DNA of 64,000 nt from assembly GCF_007004735.1 (NCBI RefSeq), contig NZ_SSNL01000006.1, positions 62,001 through 126,000 of the forward strand. The letters run 5' to 3'. A program made the translations under genes and the position numbers. The notes beneath the pieces are model-generated. The model was not told where the DNA came from. It worked only from the letters and a program-made list of their open reading frames with translations, and searched no databases. The stretch comes from Salinigranum halophilum. Lineage in GTDB: Archaea > Halobacteriota > Halobacteria > Halobacteriales > Haloferacaceae. Positions 8,548 through 17,873 of this stretch are shown in pieces (the first letter of the stretch is position 1; each line of letters begins with the position of its first letter).

Positions 8548-9492
8548 TCACACCTCCCGAGCCCCGAACAGGCCCGTGGGTTTCAGGTAGAGGAGGAGGA
8601 CGAACAGGACGAAGATGAGCACCTCGTTGACCGTGCCCGGCAGGTAGAAGCCGCCGAACACCTGGATGAATCCGACGATGAGGCCACCGACGAGCGCGCC
8701 GGGGAACGACCCCAGCCCGCCGAGGACGACGATGACGAACGCCTTCACCAGATACGACTCGCCGATGAACGGGTCGAACGGCGAGAAGATGACGATAGCC
8801 GACCCCGCGAGGCCGGCGAGCGCGCTCCCGATACCCACCGTGAGGTGGTCGATGTGCGGGACGTTGATGCCGACGTACCACGCGCCGTCGCGGTTGTCCG
8901 CGGTGGCGCGAATCGCGGTCCCGAGTTCGGTCTTCTGGAGGAACACCCACAGCCCGGCCATCGCCACGACGGCGAGGGCGAGCGCGTAGAGTTGCCCGCG
9001 CGGGATGAGCGCGCCGTAGAAGTCGATGCGGCCGAGGTCGAGCGCGATGGATCGGGGGTCGCCCGTGAAGATGATCTGGATGATCGCCAGCAGGATGAAC
9101 GTCAGCCCGAGCGTGACGATGAACTGGTTCTCCTGGGGTGCCTCGATGATGGGTTCGATGGAGGTGACGCTGATGACGACGCCCACGACGAAGAGGAAGG
9201 CGACGGCGACGGGAATCGCGAGGAACGGGTTCACGCCGAACGTCGTCGTGAGGAAGAACACGGTGTACATGCCGGTGACGATGAGCATGCCGTGGGCGAA
9301 GTTGACGACGTCCATCACCCCGAAGATGAGCGTCAGGCCGAGCGCGGCGAGGGCGAAGACGCCGCCGAGCAAGACGGCGAAGACGCCGAGCTGCAACAGG
9401 ACGGGGTCCAGGGTAACGACGTCCTGGACGAACTCCGAGAGCGGCCCGACGACGTCGTCGGGCGTGATGAGCGGAAGCGTGAGCGTGAGCAT
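8548..9492 (-). CDS. livH: Branched-chain amino acid-type ABC transporter permease LivH
   Basis: This 314-residue inner-membrane permease has about eight hydrophobic stretches. Typical LivH features are GVFALAALGLTLIFGVMDVVNFAHG near residues 44-68, FLQKTELGTAIRATADNRDGAWYVGIN near 202 and LGGLGSFPGALVGG near 262. It follows the SBP gene by 51 bp and is nearly fused to livM, which supports a single KHM transcript ending in the SDR gene. Confidence 0.9.
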   Translation of the reverse strand: MLTLTLPLITPDDVVGPLSEFVQDVVTLDPVLLQLGVFAVLLGGVFALAALGLTLIFGVMDVVNFAHGMLIVTGMYTVFFLTTTFGVNPFLAIPVAVAFLFVVGVVISVTSIEPIIEAPQENQFIVTLGLTFILLAIIQIIFTGDPRSIALDLGRIDFYGALIPRGQLYALALAVVAMAGLWVFLQKTELGTAIRATADNRDGAWYVGINVPHIDHLTVGIGSALAGLAGSAIVIFSPFDPFIGESYLVKAFVIVVLGGLGSFPGALVGGLIVGFIQVFGGFYLPGTVNEVLIFVLFVLLLYLKPTGLFGAREV

Positions 9493-9543
9493 GAGTGGAT
9501 CGGGGTATGGTGGGTGCAGTGAGAGACGGGAACAGGTGCCGGG

Positions 9544-10875
9544 TCAGAACTGGACGTCGGCCTGTGCGTACTCCTCGGGCCAGACGACGACCGGTTCGAG
9601 GTCTTGGACCTGGTACATCGGCGAGAGCGCGTTGGCGTTCTCACCGTTCTCCTGGAACTCGATGGGGCCCGCCGCCGCGGGGTGGTCGTCGACGGAGACG
9701 GTCTTGAGCGCCTCGTTGATGTCGTCGGGGTCGGCGGAGCCGGCCTCCTCGAGCGCCGCCCGGACGACACTCACGACAGAGTAGGTCATCACCGCGTGGG
9801 TGACGCCGAGCCGGCGGTCGTACTCCGCCTGGTAATCGGCGAAGACGCGGTCGGTCAGGTCGTTGGTGTAGTCCCACGAGTAGTTGTTGCCGAACCCGCC
9901 GTTCGCGAACTCCCCGATCTGGGAGATGACGTCCGAGTCGGTGAAGGTCGGCGTCGACGTCCCCGACATGATCGGCGGGCGATACTCGACGTTCTGCAGC
10001 GACTGCATCATCCGAATCCCACCGGCACCGTAGCCGACGAAGATGAACGCGTCGGCGTCGGCCTCCTTGACCTGCGTCGCCTCGGTGTCTAAGCTCTCCT
10101 GGCCGAACGAGTACGCCGACTCCATGACGAGTTCGACGTTCTCACCCGGGAGGCGCTCGACGAGCGTCTGCCGGATGGACTGGCCGAACGAGTTGTCGAG
10201 GTAGACGAGCGAGGCGGTGTCCATCGTCTGGCCGTTGTCCCGAGCGAGTACCGGCATGAAGTCGGCGTAGTTCCCCGCCATCCCGCTCGCGGGCGTCTGG
10301 ATGCGGTAGGTGTAGTTGAGCCCGCGCCCCTGCAGGATGTCGTTCGAGACCGAGACGTCGATGATGTGCGGGATACCCGTCCGCTCTGCCACCTGCGTGG
10401 CCGCCAGCGTGACCGGCGAGGAGTAACAGCCGGTGAGGACGTGTGCGCCCTCGTCGATGAGCTGCTGTTCGACCTCGCCGCCGAGCTCCTGGGTGCCCTC
10501 GTTGTCGGCGCTGATGAACCGGAGCTGTGCGCCGTCGAGCGCCTCGATGCCGCCGGCCTCGTTGACGTGCATCGCCGCAATCTTGCCCGTGTTCGACATC
10601 GCGGTCCCCGCCGGGCCGAGCGAACCGGTCAACGGGTGGTTCGCACCGATGACGACCTCTTCGATTGGCGTCTGGGGCTCGCCCGTCGACGTCCCGCCGC
10701 CGCCTTCGCTTCCACCACCACCCTCGCTCCCGCCACCGCCGCCGCCCTCGCTGCCGCCACCCTCACTTCCACCACCACCGCCGGTACAGCCTGCGAGACC
10801 TGCCGTCACGCCGACACCGATGGCTTTCAGATACGTACGTCTGCTCGACGGGCGGGTCTTGCTATTGTCTCTCAT
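9544..10875 (-). CDS. Liv-type ABC transporter substrate-binding lipoprotein (Tat-exported)
   Basis: The 443-residue precursor has a Tat signal with lipobox: twin arginines at 12-13 (SSRRTYLK), a hydrophobic stretch and LAGCT with the lipidated Cys30. A low-complexity Gly/Ser/Glu linker follows (residues 31-65), a usual haloarchaeal anchor spacer. The rest is a periplasmic-binding-protein type 1 fold of the amino-acid type: VIGANHPLTGSLGPAG near 76, GCYSSPVTLAATQVAER near 150 and VYLDNSFGQSIRQTL near 222. The ATG at 10875 is preferred over an upstream in-frame ATG at 10884 because it fits the TATA box. It would present the ligand to LivHM at the cell surface. The ligand is unknown. Confidence 0.9.
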   Translation of the reverse strand: MRDNSKTRPSSRRTYLKAIGVGVTAGLAGCTGGGGGSEGGGSEGGGGGGSEGGGGSEGGGGTSTGEPQTPIEEVVIGANHPLTGSLGPAGTAMSNTGKIAAMHVNEAGGIEALDGAQLRFISADNEGTQELGGEVEQQLIDEGAHVLTGCYSSPVTLAATQVAERTGIPHIIDVSVSNDILQGRGLNYTYRIQTPASGMAGNYADFMPVLARDNGQTMDTASLVYLDNSFGQSIRQTLVERLPGENVELVMESAYSFGQESLDTEATQVKEADADAFIFVGYGAGGIRMMQSLQNVEYRPPIMSGTSTPTFTDSDVISQIGEFANGGFGNNYSWDYTNDLTDRVFADYQAEYDRRLGVTHAVMTYSVVSVVRAALEEAGSADPDDINEALKTVSVDDHPAAAGPIEFQENGENANALSPMYQVQDLEPVVVWPEEYAQADVQF

Positions 10876-10908
10876 GCTGACCAATGCGCTGTATAGTCTG
10901 TGACTCTA

Positions 10909-10916
10909 CTTATAAT
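10909..10916 (-). promoter_or_regulatory. TATA box of the livK-H-M-SDR operon
   Basis: Read on the minus strand the sequence is ATTATAAG, about 34 bp upstream of the SBP start at 10875 and in the only AT-rich patch of this intergenic region. It fits a haloarchaeal TATA element. Confidence 0.45.
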
Positions 10917-11132
10917 TTCGTACACCGGACGGGCGTCGCTCGGGCCGCTGGGCCGTGAGACGGGAGGATTCGTGGCGGACGGTTCAGCCGCGGGCCGGGT
11001 GAGAGGCGAACGACGCGAATCTCTATGTAGTCTTACGTCCGACAGGTCCGTACATGGTACGTGTGAGCACTGCCCGGACGACACGGGAGCGCCAGCGGAG
11101 CACGAATCGGCCGGGGGGCGGGGAGAGACACG

Positions 11133-12518
11133 ATGGAACGCGGTGAGGTGGCCGCGTCGGCGGGCGGCGACCCCGTCTCGGACGCCGAGGCGCGGGCGGC
11201 GGCGTTCGCGGCCGACCTGAGGCTCGCGGACGTCCCACCGGAGGTCCAGACACACGTCGGGCTCGTCATCGCAGACACGGTGGGAGCGGTCGTCGGCGGG
11301 GCGACCGACCCCGCGGTCGGCTCGCTCGTCGACCGCCTCGCGGACGAGGCAGCGCCGCAGGCACCGACAGCGGCCGTGCTCGGGACCGCGTCTCGGCTGT
11401 CGCCGCGGCTCGCCGCGCTCGTCACCGGCACCGCGGGCACGGTGCTCGAACTCGACGAGGGCCACAAGTACGCCGCCGGCCACCCGGCCATCCACGTCCT
11501 CCCGGCGGTCCTCGCCGCGGGGGACGCGACGGACGCCACCACCGAGGAGTTCCTCACCGCGTTCGTCGCCGGCTACGAGGTGGTCACCCGTGTCGCGCGA
11601 GCCTGTGCTCCGCTGACCGCCGGCTACCACCCACACGGGGTCTGGGGGGCCGTCGGGGCGGCCGTCGGTGTCGCCCGGCTCCGGGGGCTGGACGCCGAGA
11701 CGACGCTGACGGCGATGCGCATCGCCGCGAACGGGGCACAGCACACCCGGATGGCCGCCGCCACGGAGGGGGCGACGGTACGAAACAGCTACGCGGGCAA
11801 GGCCAACCTCGACGGGATGCTCGCCGTCGAACTCGCCGAGGCCGGCTTCACCGGGCTGGTGGGTGGGGTGGCCCGTCACCTCTCGCCCGCCTGCGGCGAC
11901 GGCTTCGACGCCGACGAACTCACTCGCGACCTGGGCGAGCGGTGGGACGTGACGGGCGGCTACTTCAAGCGTCACGCCGCCTGTCGGTACACCCACCCCA
12001 CCCTGGACGCGCTCGACGCGCTCTTCGAACGCGTCTCCTTCGACGCCGACCGGGTCGCCGAGGTGGACGTCGAGACCTATCCGATGGCGGCCGAACTCAC
12101 GGCGGTGCGCCCGACGAACGCGCTGCAGGCGAAGTTCTCAATCCCGTTCGCGGTCGCGACGCGCCTGCTCACCGGCTCGTCGGGGAAGCCGTCGTTCGAC
12201 GAGCGGGCCCGCTCCGCGGCGACGTTCGAACTCGCCGAGCGCGTGACGGTCCGGGGGGCGTCCGACCTCACCGCACGGCTCCCCGACGCCCGAAGCGCAC
12301 GTGTGCGGGTCACGCTCGACGACGGGCAGTCCTACGAGGAGGAGGTCGTCCACGCCCGGGGCGGGGCCGAGCGTCCCTGGGCCGAAGCGGAACTCCGCGA
12401 GAAGTTCGACGAACTCGTCGGGCCGGTGCTCGGCGACGACGCGGCGGACACGCTGTGGCCGGCGGTCCGCGAGCGTTCGGTCACGCCACGGGAGCTCGGG
12501 GTGCTCGCGTCTCGGTGA
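11133..12518 (+). CDS. MmgE/PrpD family protein, copy 2
   Basis: This 461-residue paralogue of the protein at 5308-6672 has the same layout: LIVADTVGA-like start near residue 46, LDEGHKYAAGHPAIHVLPAVLAA near 105 (the HPxxHVLPA family motif), GGYFKRHAACRYTHPTLDAL near 273 and NALQAKFSIPFAVATRLL near 325. The gene sits between the two halves of the Liv transporter in opposite orientation, and its stop is 15 bp from the livF stop. The family acts on branched di- and tricarboxylates. Two diverged copies suggest two dehydration or isomerisation steps in the local pathway (inference). Confidence 0.84.
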   Translation: MERGEVAASAGGDPVSDAEARAAAFAADLRLADVPPEVQTHVGLVIADTVGAVVGGATDPAVGSLVDRLADEAAPQAPTAAVLGTASRLSPRLAALVTGTAGTVLELDEGHKYAAGHPAIHVLPAVLAAGDATDATTEEFLTAFVAGYEVVTRVARACAPLTAGYHPHGVWGAVGAAVGVARLRGLDAETTLTAMRIAANGAQHTRMAAATEGATVRNSYAGKANLDGMLAVELAEAGFTGLVGGVARHLSPACGDGFDADELTRDLGERWDVTGGYFKRHAACRYTHPTLDALDALFERVSFDADRVAEVDVETYPMAAELTAVRPTNALQAKFSIPFAVATRLLTGSSGKPSFDERARSAATFELAERVTVRGASDLTARLPDARSARVRVTLDDGQSYEEEVVHARGGAERPWAEAELREKFDELVGPVLGDDAADTLWPAVRERSVTPRELGVLASR

Positions 12519-12533
12519 CGTGACCGAACAGCG

Positions 12534-13286
12534 CTACTCGAGCCCGAGGTAGAGTTCGATGAGTTCGTCCTCCTCGCTGAGGGCCGTCGCCGGCCCGTCG
12601 AACTGCGTCTTCCCCTGGGCGAGGATGTAGACGTGGTCCGCGATGCGAAGCGCGGCGCGGACGTTCTGTTCGACGAGGACGACCTGCGCGCCGTGGTCGA
12701 CGAGAGTGCGGACCTGGTCGATGACGTCGTCGACGAGCGTGGGCGAGAGGCCGGCGCTCGGCTCGTCGAGCAAGAAGACGTCCGAGTCCGAGATCATCGC
12801 CCGCCCGAAGCTGACCATCATCTGCTGGCCGCCGGAGAGCGCGCGCGCTTTCGAGGAGAGCTTGTCTCGGAGGTCGGGGAACGCCGCCAGCGCCGCCTCC
12901 AGCCGCTCGTCGACGACCGACTTGTCCGAGACGGTGTACCCACCCAGTCGGAGGTTCTCGCGGACGGTGAGGTTCGGGAAGAGCCCACCGTCTTGCGGAA
13001 GCGTGATGATACCGCTCGCGACCACCTCGTTCGGACCCATCGCCGTGAGGTCCGTCTCTCCGTAGGTGACAGCGCCCGACCAGACGGGGACCATGCCGTT
13101 GAGCGCCTTGATGAGCGTCGACTTGCCGCTGCCGTTCGGGCCGAAGATACAGGTGACACCGTCGTGGCTCTCGACCGAGACGCCGTGGAGGATTTCCGAA
13201 CTGCCGTAGCCGGTGACGATGTCCCGGCCGACGAGTCGCGGTCGGTCCACCTGGCCGTCCGTCGCCGGGGACTCGGCGGCGGTCAT
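12534..13286 (-). CDS. livF: Liv-type ABC transporter ATP-binding protein LivF
   Basis: This 250-residue ATPase has Walker A GPNGSGKS near residue 52, the Q-loop LPQDGGLFPNLTVREN near 97, the signature LSGGQQMMVSFGRA near 150 and Walker B VFLLDEPSAGLSP near 171, with the H-loop position as VEQN (usual for LivF). Its ATG overlaps the livG stop (ATGA). It pairs with LivG to energise the LivHM permease encoded 3 kb away. Confidence 0.9.
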   Translation of the reverse strand: MTAAESPATDGQVDRPRLVGRDIVTGYGSSEILHGVSVESHDGVTCIFGPNGSGKSTLIKALNGMVPVWSGAVTYGETDLTAMGPNEVVASGIITLPQDGGLFPNLTVRENLRLGGYTVSDKSVVDERLEAALAAFPDLRDKLSSKARALSGGQQMMVSFGRAMISDSDVFLLDEPSAGLSPTLVDDVIDQVRTLVDHGAQVVLVEQNVRAALRIADHVYILAQGKTQFDGPATALSEEDELIELYLGLE

Positions 13287-14023
13287 GGGAGGACGTCCTC
13301 CACGCCCGCCTCGCTCCCGAGATACGCCTCTCGGACCCGGTCGTCCCCTTTCACCTCGTCGAACGAGCCCTCGGCGATGACGCGCCCCTGGTCGAAGACG
13401 GTGACCGAGTCGGCGAACCGCTCGATGAGCGACATGTCGTGCTCGACGATGATGAACGTCTTCCCGCGGCGGTTCATCTCCTCGAGCCGGTCGAGGATGC
13501 GGTTCTGGAGCGCGGGGTTGACGCCCGCGGTCGGCTCGTCGAGGAGGATGCACTTCGGGTCGAGCATCAACACCCGCGCGAGTTCGAGGAGCTTCTGCTG
13601 CCCGCCGCTCATCTCGCTGGCCTCGTTGTCGGCGATGTGGTCGATCTCGAGGAACGCCAGAATCTCGTCCGCGCGGTCGCGTTTCTCCCGGGAGACCCGC
13701 AGGCCCGGCGTGTACACCGCGAGCAGGTTCTCCTTGACCGTCAGGTCCTCGAACGGCGAGACGATCTGGAACGTCCGGGCGAGTCCACGGCGGGCGATGG
13801 CGTGCGTCGACCACCCGGTGACGTCCGTCCCGTCGAACGTGACCGTCCCCCCGTCGGCCTGATAGAAGCCGGTGAGCGTGTTGAAGAACGTCGACTTGCC
13901 GCTCCCGTTCGGACCGATGATACCCCTCACCGCGCCGTCCGGTACCGAGATGGAGATGCCGTCGTTCGCGACGAGCGCGCCGAACGTCTTGGTGAGCCCA
14001 TCCGTCTCGAGGAGTGCGACCAT
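13283..14023 (-). CDS. livG: Liv-type ABC transporter ATP-binding protein LivG
   Basis: This 246-residue ATPase has Walker A GPNGSGKS at residues 37-44, the signature MSGGQQKLLELARV near 148, Walker B CILLDEPTAGVNP near 168 and the H-loop VEHDMSLIE near 201. The LivG-specific ARRGLARTFQI stretch lies near 77. The ATG at 14023 is chosen because a TATA-like sequence lies about 28 bp upstream. It is the first gene of the livG-livF pair. Confidence 0.9.
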   Translation of the reverse strand: MVALLETDGLTKTFGALVANDGISISVPDGAVRGIIGPNGSGKSTFFNTLTGFYQADGGTVTFDGTDVTGWSTHAIARRGLARTFQIVSPFEDLTVKENLLAVYTPGLRVSREKRDRADEILAFLEIDHIADNEASEMSGGQQKLLELARVLMLDPKCILLDEPTAGVNPALQNRILDRLEEMNRRGKTFIIVEHDMSLIERFADSVTVFDQGRVIAEGSFDEVKGDDRVREAYLGSEAGVEDVLP

Positions 14024-14371
14024 CTGGCAGTAGTTCCGGCTTCCGAGCAATAAACTTTCGTCTCCGGCCGGTTTCAGGCCTGTGAGCCGCTGTACCGTCC
14101 AGACGGAACGGTTTTGTCGGCTCCGACACGTGTGAGCGGCGTGAACACTCGTGACAGTCGAAGCGACACACACCCGACGCACACTCGGCCTGCTCGACGA
14201 CCCCACCCTCGACGAGTCGAGAGGGCTGGCCGGCACCGAGCGAGCGGCCCGCACACGGTTCGCGACCCCACCCGACGCGAGGGCTGACCGGCCCATCGTT
14301 CGCGCGTCGACGGCTACTGACGCGGACACACGCCGGCGGACGGTCGAGGCCCGCACACCGTGGGGCCAGTC
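14024..14371. promoter_or_regulatory. Intergenic region with the livG promoter
   Basis: This divergent gap of about 350 bp lies between livG and the second SDR. Read on the minus strand, TTTATTG at 14049-14055 is a TATA box 26 to 32 bp before the livG ATG, implying a leaderless or nearly leaderless transcript. The remainder is GC-rich. A possible 74-codon frame (14151-14375) shows no recognisable features and I do not call it. Confidence 0.4.
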
Positions 14372-15166
14372 GTGACCGACCAGCGAGCGGGCACGGGCGA
14401 ACTCGCGGGGAAGACGGCCGTCGTGACCGGTGGGGCGAGCGGTATCGGGCGCGAAATCGCCGCCGCGCTCGCCCGCGACGGGGCGAACGTGGTCGTCGCG
14501 GACCGACGCGAGACGCCGCGCGAGGGGGGCCCGCCGACCGTCGAACGGATCGAATCGGCGTTCGAGGTCGAGGCGGCGTTCGTCACCTGCGACGTCGCCG
14601 ACCCCGCGGCGTTCGAGGCAGTAATCGACGCCGCAGCGGGTCTCGGCGGCGTGGACGTGATGGTGAACAACGCGGGCGTCTTCCGCGCCAGCGAGTTCCT
14701 CGAGACGACGCCCGCGGTGTTCGACGAGGTGATGGCCGTCAACGCCCGCGGCGTCTTCTTCGGGGCGCAGGCCGCGGCGCGGGCAATGGTCGACGGGGGG
14801 CGAGGCGGGAGCATCGTCAACCTCTCCAGCACGGCCGGCCTGTACGGCGTCGGCGACTACGTGGCGTACTCCGCCTCGAAGGGAGCCGTCCGTCTGATGA
14901 CGTACGCGATGGCGGACGCACTCGGTGACGCGGGAATCCGGGTGAACGCCGTCCACCCGGGCGTGGTCGAGTCGGCGATGACGCGACGTGACTCGGCGGT
15001 CGTCGACACCGCCCGCGGGGAGGCGTTCGAGTCCCGAATCCCGCTCGGGCGGTTCGGCGTCCCGGGCGACGTCGCCGAGGCGGTCGTCTATCTGGCGAGC
15101 GACCGGTCGGCGTACGTCACCGGGAGTTCGCTCGTCGTCGACGGCGGCCTCGCCAACACGGGGTGA
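14372..15166 (+). CDS. Short-chain dehydrogenase/reductase (SDR), second copy
   Basis: From the GTG at 14372 this is a 264-residue classical SDR; a GTG at 14360 is equally possible. Motifs are TGGASGIG near residue 19, a basic-to-acidic switch at VVADRRETP near 45, NNAGVFRAS near 104 and YSASKGAV near 167, with the C-terminus SSLVVDGGLANTG. It is only about 65 bp upstream of the lyase gene on the same strand, so the two are probably co-expressed. It would oxidise a secondary alcohol or reduce a ketone intermediate. Substrate unknown. Confidence 0.86.
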   Translation: MTDQRAGTGELAGKTAVVTGGASGIGREIAAALARDGANVVVADRRETPREGGPPTVERIESAFEVEAAFVTCDVADPAAFEAVIDAAAGLGGVDVMVNNAGVFRASEFLETTPAVFDEVMAVNARGVFFGAQAAARAMVDGGRGGSIVNLSSTAGLYGVGDYVAYSASKGAVRLMTYAMADALGDAGIRVNAVHPGVVESAMTRRDSAVVDTARGEAFESRIPLGRFGVPGDVAEAVVYLASDRSAYVTGSSLVVDGGLANTG

Positions 15167-15232
15167 GGGGCGGTCACAGCCCGGGCGTGCCCCGACGCAC
15201 AGCTTGAAGGCCCCGTCTCACCCACGGAGGTC

Positions 15233-16129
15233 ATGCGTGTGAGTTTACGCGAGCGACTCGGTTCGGAAGGTATCCTCATCGCCCACGGTGCCTGGGACGC
15301 CCTCACCGCGCGGATGGCCGAACAGGCGGGTGCCGAGGCGGTGTACATGTCGGGGTCGTGCGTCTCCTCGTCGGTCCACGGCGGCCCCGATATCGGCCTC
15401 ACGACGATGACGGAGATGGCCGCGCGCGCCCGACAGATGGCGGGCGTCCTCTCGGTGCCGCTCGTCGCCGACGGCGACACCGGGTACGGGAACGCGCTCA
15501 ACGTCCGCCGGACGGTCAAGGAGTACGAGCGCGCCGGCGTCGCGGCCATCCAGCTAGAGGACCAGGACTTCCCGAAGAAGTGCGGGCACTTCGCGGGGAA
15601 GCGCCTCGTCGACGCCGCCGAGTTCGCCGCGAAGGTCGAAGCCGCCGTCGACGCACGGGAGCACGACGACTTCCTCGTCATCGCCCGCACCGACGCCATC
15701 GCCGTCTCGGGCGTCGAGGACGCCATCGCCCGGGCGGAACTCTACCGCGACGCCGGTGCCGACGTCCTCTTCGTCGAGGCCCCCACCTCCCCGGAGATGA
15801 TGCGGGAGGTGACGAGCGCCGTCGACGGCCCACACCTCGCGAACATGGCGGCGAAGGGAAAGACGCCGCCCCTGTCGAAACAGGAGCTACACGCCCTCGG
15901 CTACGACGTCGCCATCCACCCCTCCGACGCGTTCAAGGCCGCACTCAAGACGGTCAGGGAGGTGTACGAGACGGTTATCGCCGAGGGGAGCCAGCGGTCG
16001 GTCCTCGACCGGATGGTCGAGTGGGACGAGCGCGACGACATCACGGCGAAGGGCGAGTGGAACCGCCTGGAGGAAAAGTACGACGAGCGCGAGACGCAGT
16101 ACGCAGCGCGGTTCGCCCGAGAGGACTAG
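15233..16129 (+). CDS. Isocitrate lyase/PEP mutase superfamily carboxylic-acid lyase (methylisocitrate or 2,3-dimethylmalate lyase-like)
   Basis: This 298-residue TIM-barrel protein has the Mg-binding VADGDTGYGNALNV (near residue 78), EDQDFPKKCGHF (110-120, the K-K-C-G-H catalytic loop of 2-hydroxy-acid lyases) and IARTDAIAVSGVEDAI near 145. Its length fits methylisocitrate lyase (PrpB), 2,3-dimethylmalate lyase and oxaloacetate hydrolase rather than the longer isocitrate lyase. The presence of the catalytic Cys117 argues for C-C bond cleavage. Its 3-prime end overlaps, in convergent orientation, a hydratase small-subunit gene. A hydratase plus this lyase is the arrangement used by dimethylmaleate hydratase and dimethylmalate lyase in nicotinate fermentation (known), which makes a substituted malate a plausible substrate (inference). 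Confidence 0.86.
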   Translation: MRVSLRERLGSEGILIAHGAWDALTARMAEQAGAEAVYMSGSCVSSSVHGGPDIGLTTMTEMAARARQMAGVLSVPLVADGDTGYGNALNVRRTVKEYERAGVAAIQLEDQDFPKKCGHFAGKRLVDAAEFAAKVEAAVDAREHDDFLVIARTDAIAVSGVEDAIARAELYRDAGADVLFVEAPTSPEMMREVTSAVDGPHLANMAAKGKTPPLSKQELHALGYDVAIHPSDAFKAALKTVREVYETVIAEGSQRSVLDRMVEWDERDDITAKGEWNRLEEKYDERETQYAARFARED

Positions 16130-16617
16130 CGCGTCGCACGCTGTCGGTACGCCACCAGCCCGCCGGCTTCGAGTATCTCCAGCAGGTCGGGCGGGAGCGG
16201 GTCGGTGTCGAACGACTCGCCGGTGGTGAGGTTCTCCACCTCGCCGCGAGCGACGTCGACCCGGAGGGTGTCGCCGTCGGAGACGTGGTCGGAGATTCCG
16301 GGCACGACGGCGATGGGGAGGCCGACGTTGATGGCGTTCCGGTAGAAGATGCGCGCGAACGACTCCGCGACGATGGCGCCCACCCCCGCGTTCCGGAGCG
16401 CGACCGGGGCCGACTCGCGAGAGGAGCCGAGCCCGAAGTTCGTCCCCGCGACGAGGACGTCACCGGCTTCGATGCGCGCCGCGAAGTCGGGGTCGTACCC
16501 CCGAAGCGCGTACTCGCCGAGTTCCTCGTTCGGCACCGTCGTCAGGAACTCGCCGGGGAGGATCTGGTCGGTGTCGACGTCGTCGGGGAGCCGGTGAACG
16601 CGCCCGCGACGCTCCAT
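16126..16617 (-). CDS. Aconitase/isopropylmalate dehydratase small-subunit family protein
   Basis: This 163-residue swivelling-domain subunit has DDVDTDQILPG (12-22) and the active-site loop FGLGSSRESAP (61-71) that are diagnostic for LeuD-type small subunits. It starts in a TGATG overlap with the large-subunit gene and is therefore coupled to it. Its stop overlaps the convergent lyase gene by four bases. Family members hydrate isopropylmaleate, maleate, citraconate or dimethylmaleate. Context argues for a catabolic member. Confidence 0.9.
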   Translation of the reverse strand: MERRGRVHRLPDDVDTDQILPGEFLTTVPNEELGEYALRGYDPDFAARIEAGDVLVAGTNFGLGSSRESAPVALRNAGVGAIVAESFARIFYRNAINVGLPIAVVPGISDHVSDGDTLRVDVARGEVENLTTGESFDTDPLPPDLLEILEAGGLVAYRQRATR

Positions 16618-17873
16618 CAGCGGACCTCCCGGGGGTCGGTTATCTCGCCGTAGATGGCAGTCGCGGCCGCCGTCTCGGGGCTGCCGAGGTAGATCTCCCC
16701 CTCACCCATCCGCCCGGGGAAGTTGCGGTTCATCGTCCCGAGACAGACGTCGCCCTCGCCGAGGATGCCGCCGTGCGCGCCGAAGCAGGGGCCGCAGCCG
16801 GGGGTGCCGACCATGCCGCCGGCCTCGACGATGACGTTGGTGAGCCCCGCGTCGTTGAGTCGCACGAGCGCCCGCCGGCTCCCCGGGATGACGATGAGGT
16901 CCGTTCCCGACGCGACGGTCTCGTCCTCGACGAGCCGGGCGAAGGCGGCGATGTCCTCGTAGTCGGAGTTGTTGCAGGTGCCGACGAACACCTGGTCGAC
17001 GCGGGTACCGACGTGGTCGGCGACGCTCCCGACGTTGTCCACGCGCGAGGGACGCGCGAGGAGCGGCTCGACCGTCCGGGCGTCGACGCGGACCTCGCCG
17101 ACGTACGCGGCGTCGTCGTCGGGCGTCACGACGTCGGGCGCGCGTCGTGCCACGTCCTCGACGGCCGCCGCCGTCGTCTCGTCGGGCGGCACCAGTCCGG
17201 CCATCGCCCCAACTTCGACGGCGAGGTTCGAGAGCGTCCGCCGCTCGTACATCGCGAGCGCTTCGACGCCCTCGCCGTGGTACTCCAGCGCCTCGTAGAT
17301 GGCTCCCTTCGCCGTCAGCTGCCCCATCAAAAAGAGCCCGAGGTCCTTCGCCGACGTGTGGGGAGGGAGGGTGTGTTCCACGACGACCCGCCGCGTCTCG
17401 GGGACGCGCAGCCACAGCCGCCCGGTGCCGAGCGCGTCCGCGCAGTCGGTGTGGCCGATGCCCGTCCCGAACGCGCCGTACGCGCCGTGGGTCGTCGTGT
17501 GCGAGTCCGCGCCGAGGATGAGCGCACCGGGGGTCGAAAACCCCTCCTCCGCGAGGACGTTGTGGCAGATGCCGGAGCCGGCGGGGAAGAAGTGCTCGAT
17601 GCCCTGTTCGCGAACCCACGCCTCGACCTCGTTCAGGTGGTCGGTGATGAGGCTGCTCTTCGAGGGGACGTGGTGGTCGAAGACGACGACGTGGCGGTCG
17701 GGGCGAGCGACCCGGTCGAAGCCGAGTTCGGCCAGCCGGTTCATCACCGGGTACGTCGAGAGGTCGTGGGTGAGGACCCAGTCGGGCGTCACGGTGACGT
17801 GTTCGCCCGGTGAGACCGACGCCCGGTCGGCGTGGGACGCCAGTATCTGCTGGGCCATGGTCGCACCAGTCAT
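16617..17873 (-). CDS. Aconitase/isopropylmalate dehydratase large-subunit family protein
   Basis: This 418-residue [4Fe-4S] hydro-lyase large subunit has VFDHHVPSKSS near residue 60, GSGICHNVLAEEG near 99, LGADSHTTTHGAYGAFGTGIGHTD near 120, the cluster Cys in VGTCNNSDYED near 297 and the Cys pair in GTPGCGPCFGAHGG near 360. It pairs with the small subunit immediately downstream. A second, diverged large subunit lies at the left edge of the window, so the region holds two distinct hydratases. Read on the minus strand, AATAGTTA near 17900-17908 is a plausible TATA box about 28 bp upstream. Confidence 0.9.
   Translation of the reverse strand: MTGATMAQQILASHADRASVSPGEHVTVTPDWVLTHDLSTYPVMNRLAELGFDRVARPDRHVVVFDHHVPSKSSLITDHLNEVEAWVREQGIEHFFPAGSGICHNVLAEEGFSTPGALILGADSHTTTHGAYGAFGTGIGHTDCADALGTGRLWLRVPETRRVVVEHTLPPHTSAKDLGLFLMGQLTAKGAIYEALEYHGEGVEALAMYERRTLSNLAVEVGAMAGLVPPDETTAAAVEDVARRAPDVVTPDDDAAYVGEVRVDARTVEPLLARPSRVDNVGSVADHVGTRVDQVFVGTCNNSDYEDIAAFARLVEDETVASGTDLIVIPGSRRALVRLNDAGLTNVIVEAGGMVGTPGCGPCFGAHGGILGEGDVCLGTMNRNFPGRMGEGEIYLGSPETAAATAIYGEITDPREVR

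Noticed and set aside
14151-14375. A 74-codon frame between livG and the second SDR
   Set aside because: It has a GTG start only, overlaps the SDR start, and has Arg/Thr-rich composition without features.
16773-17813. A plus-strand frame of 346 codons over the hydratase large subunit
   Set aside because: It has no recognisable domain; the minus strand carries the Fe-S hydratase with all its motifs.
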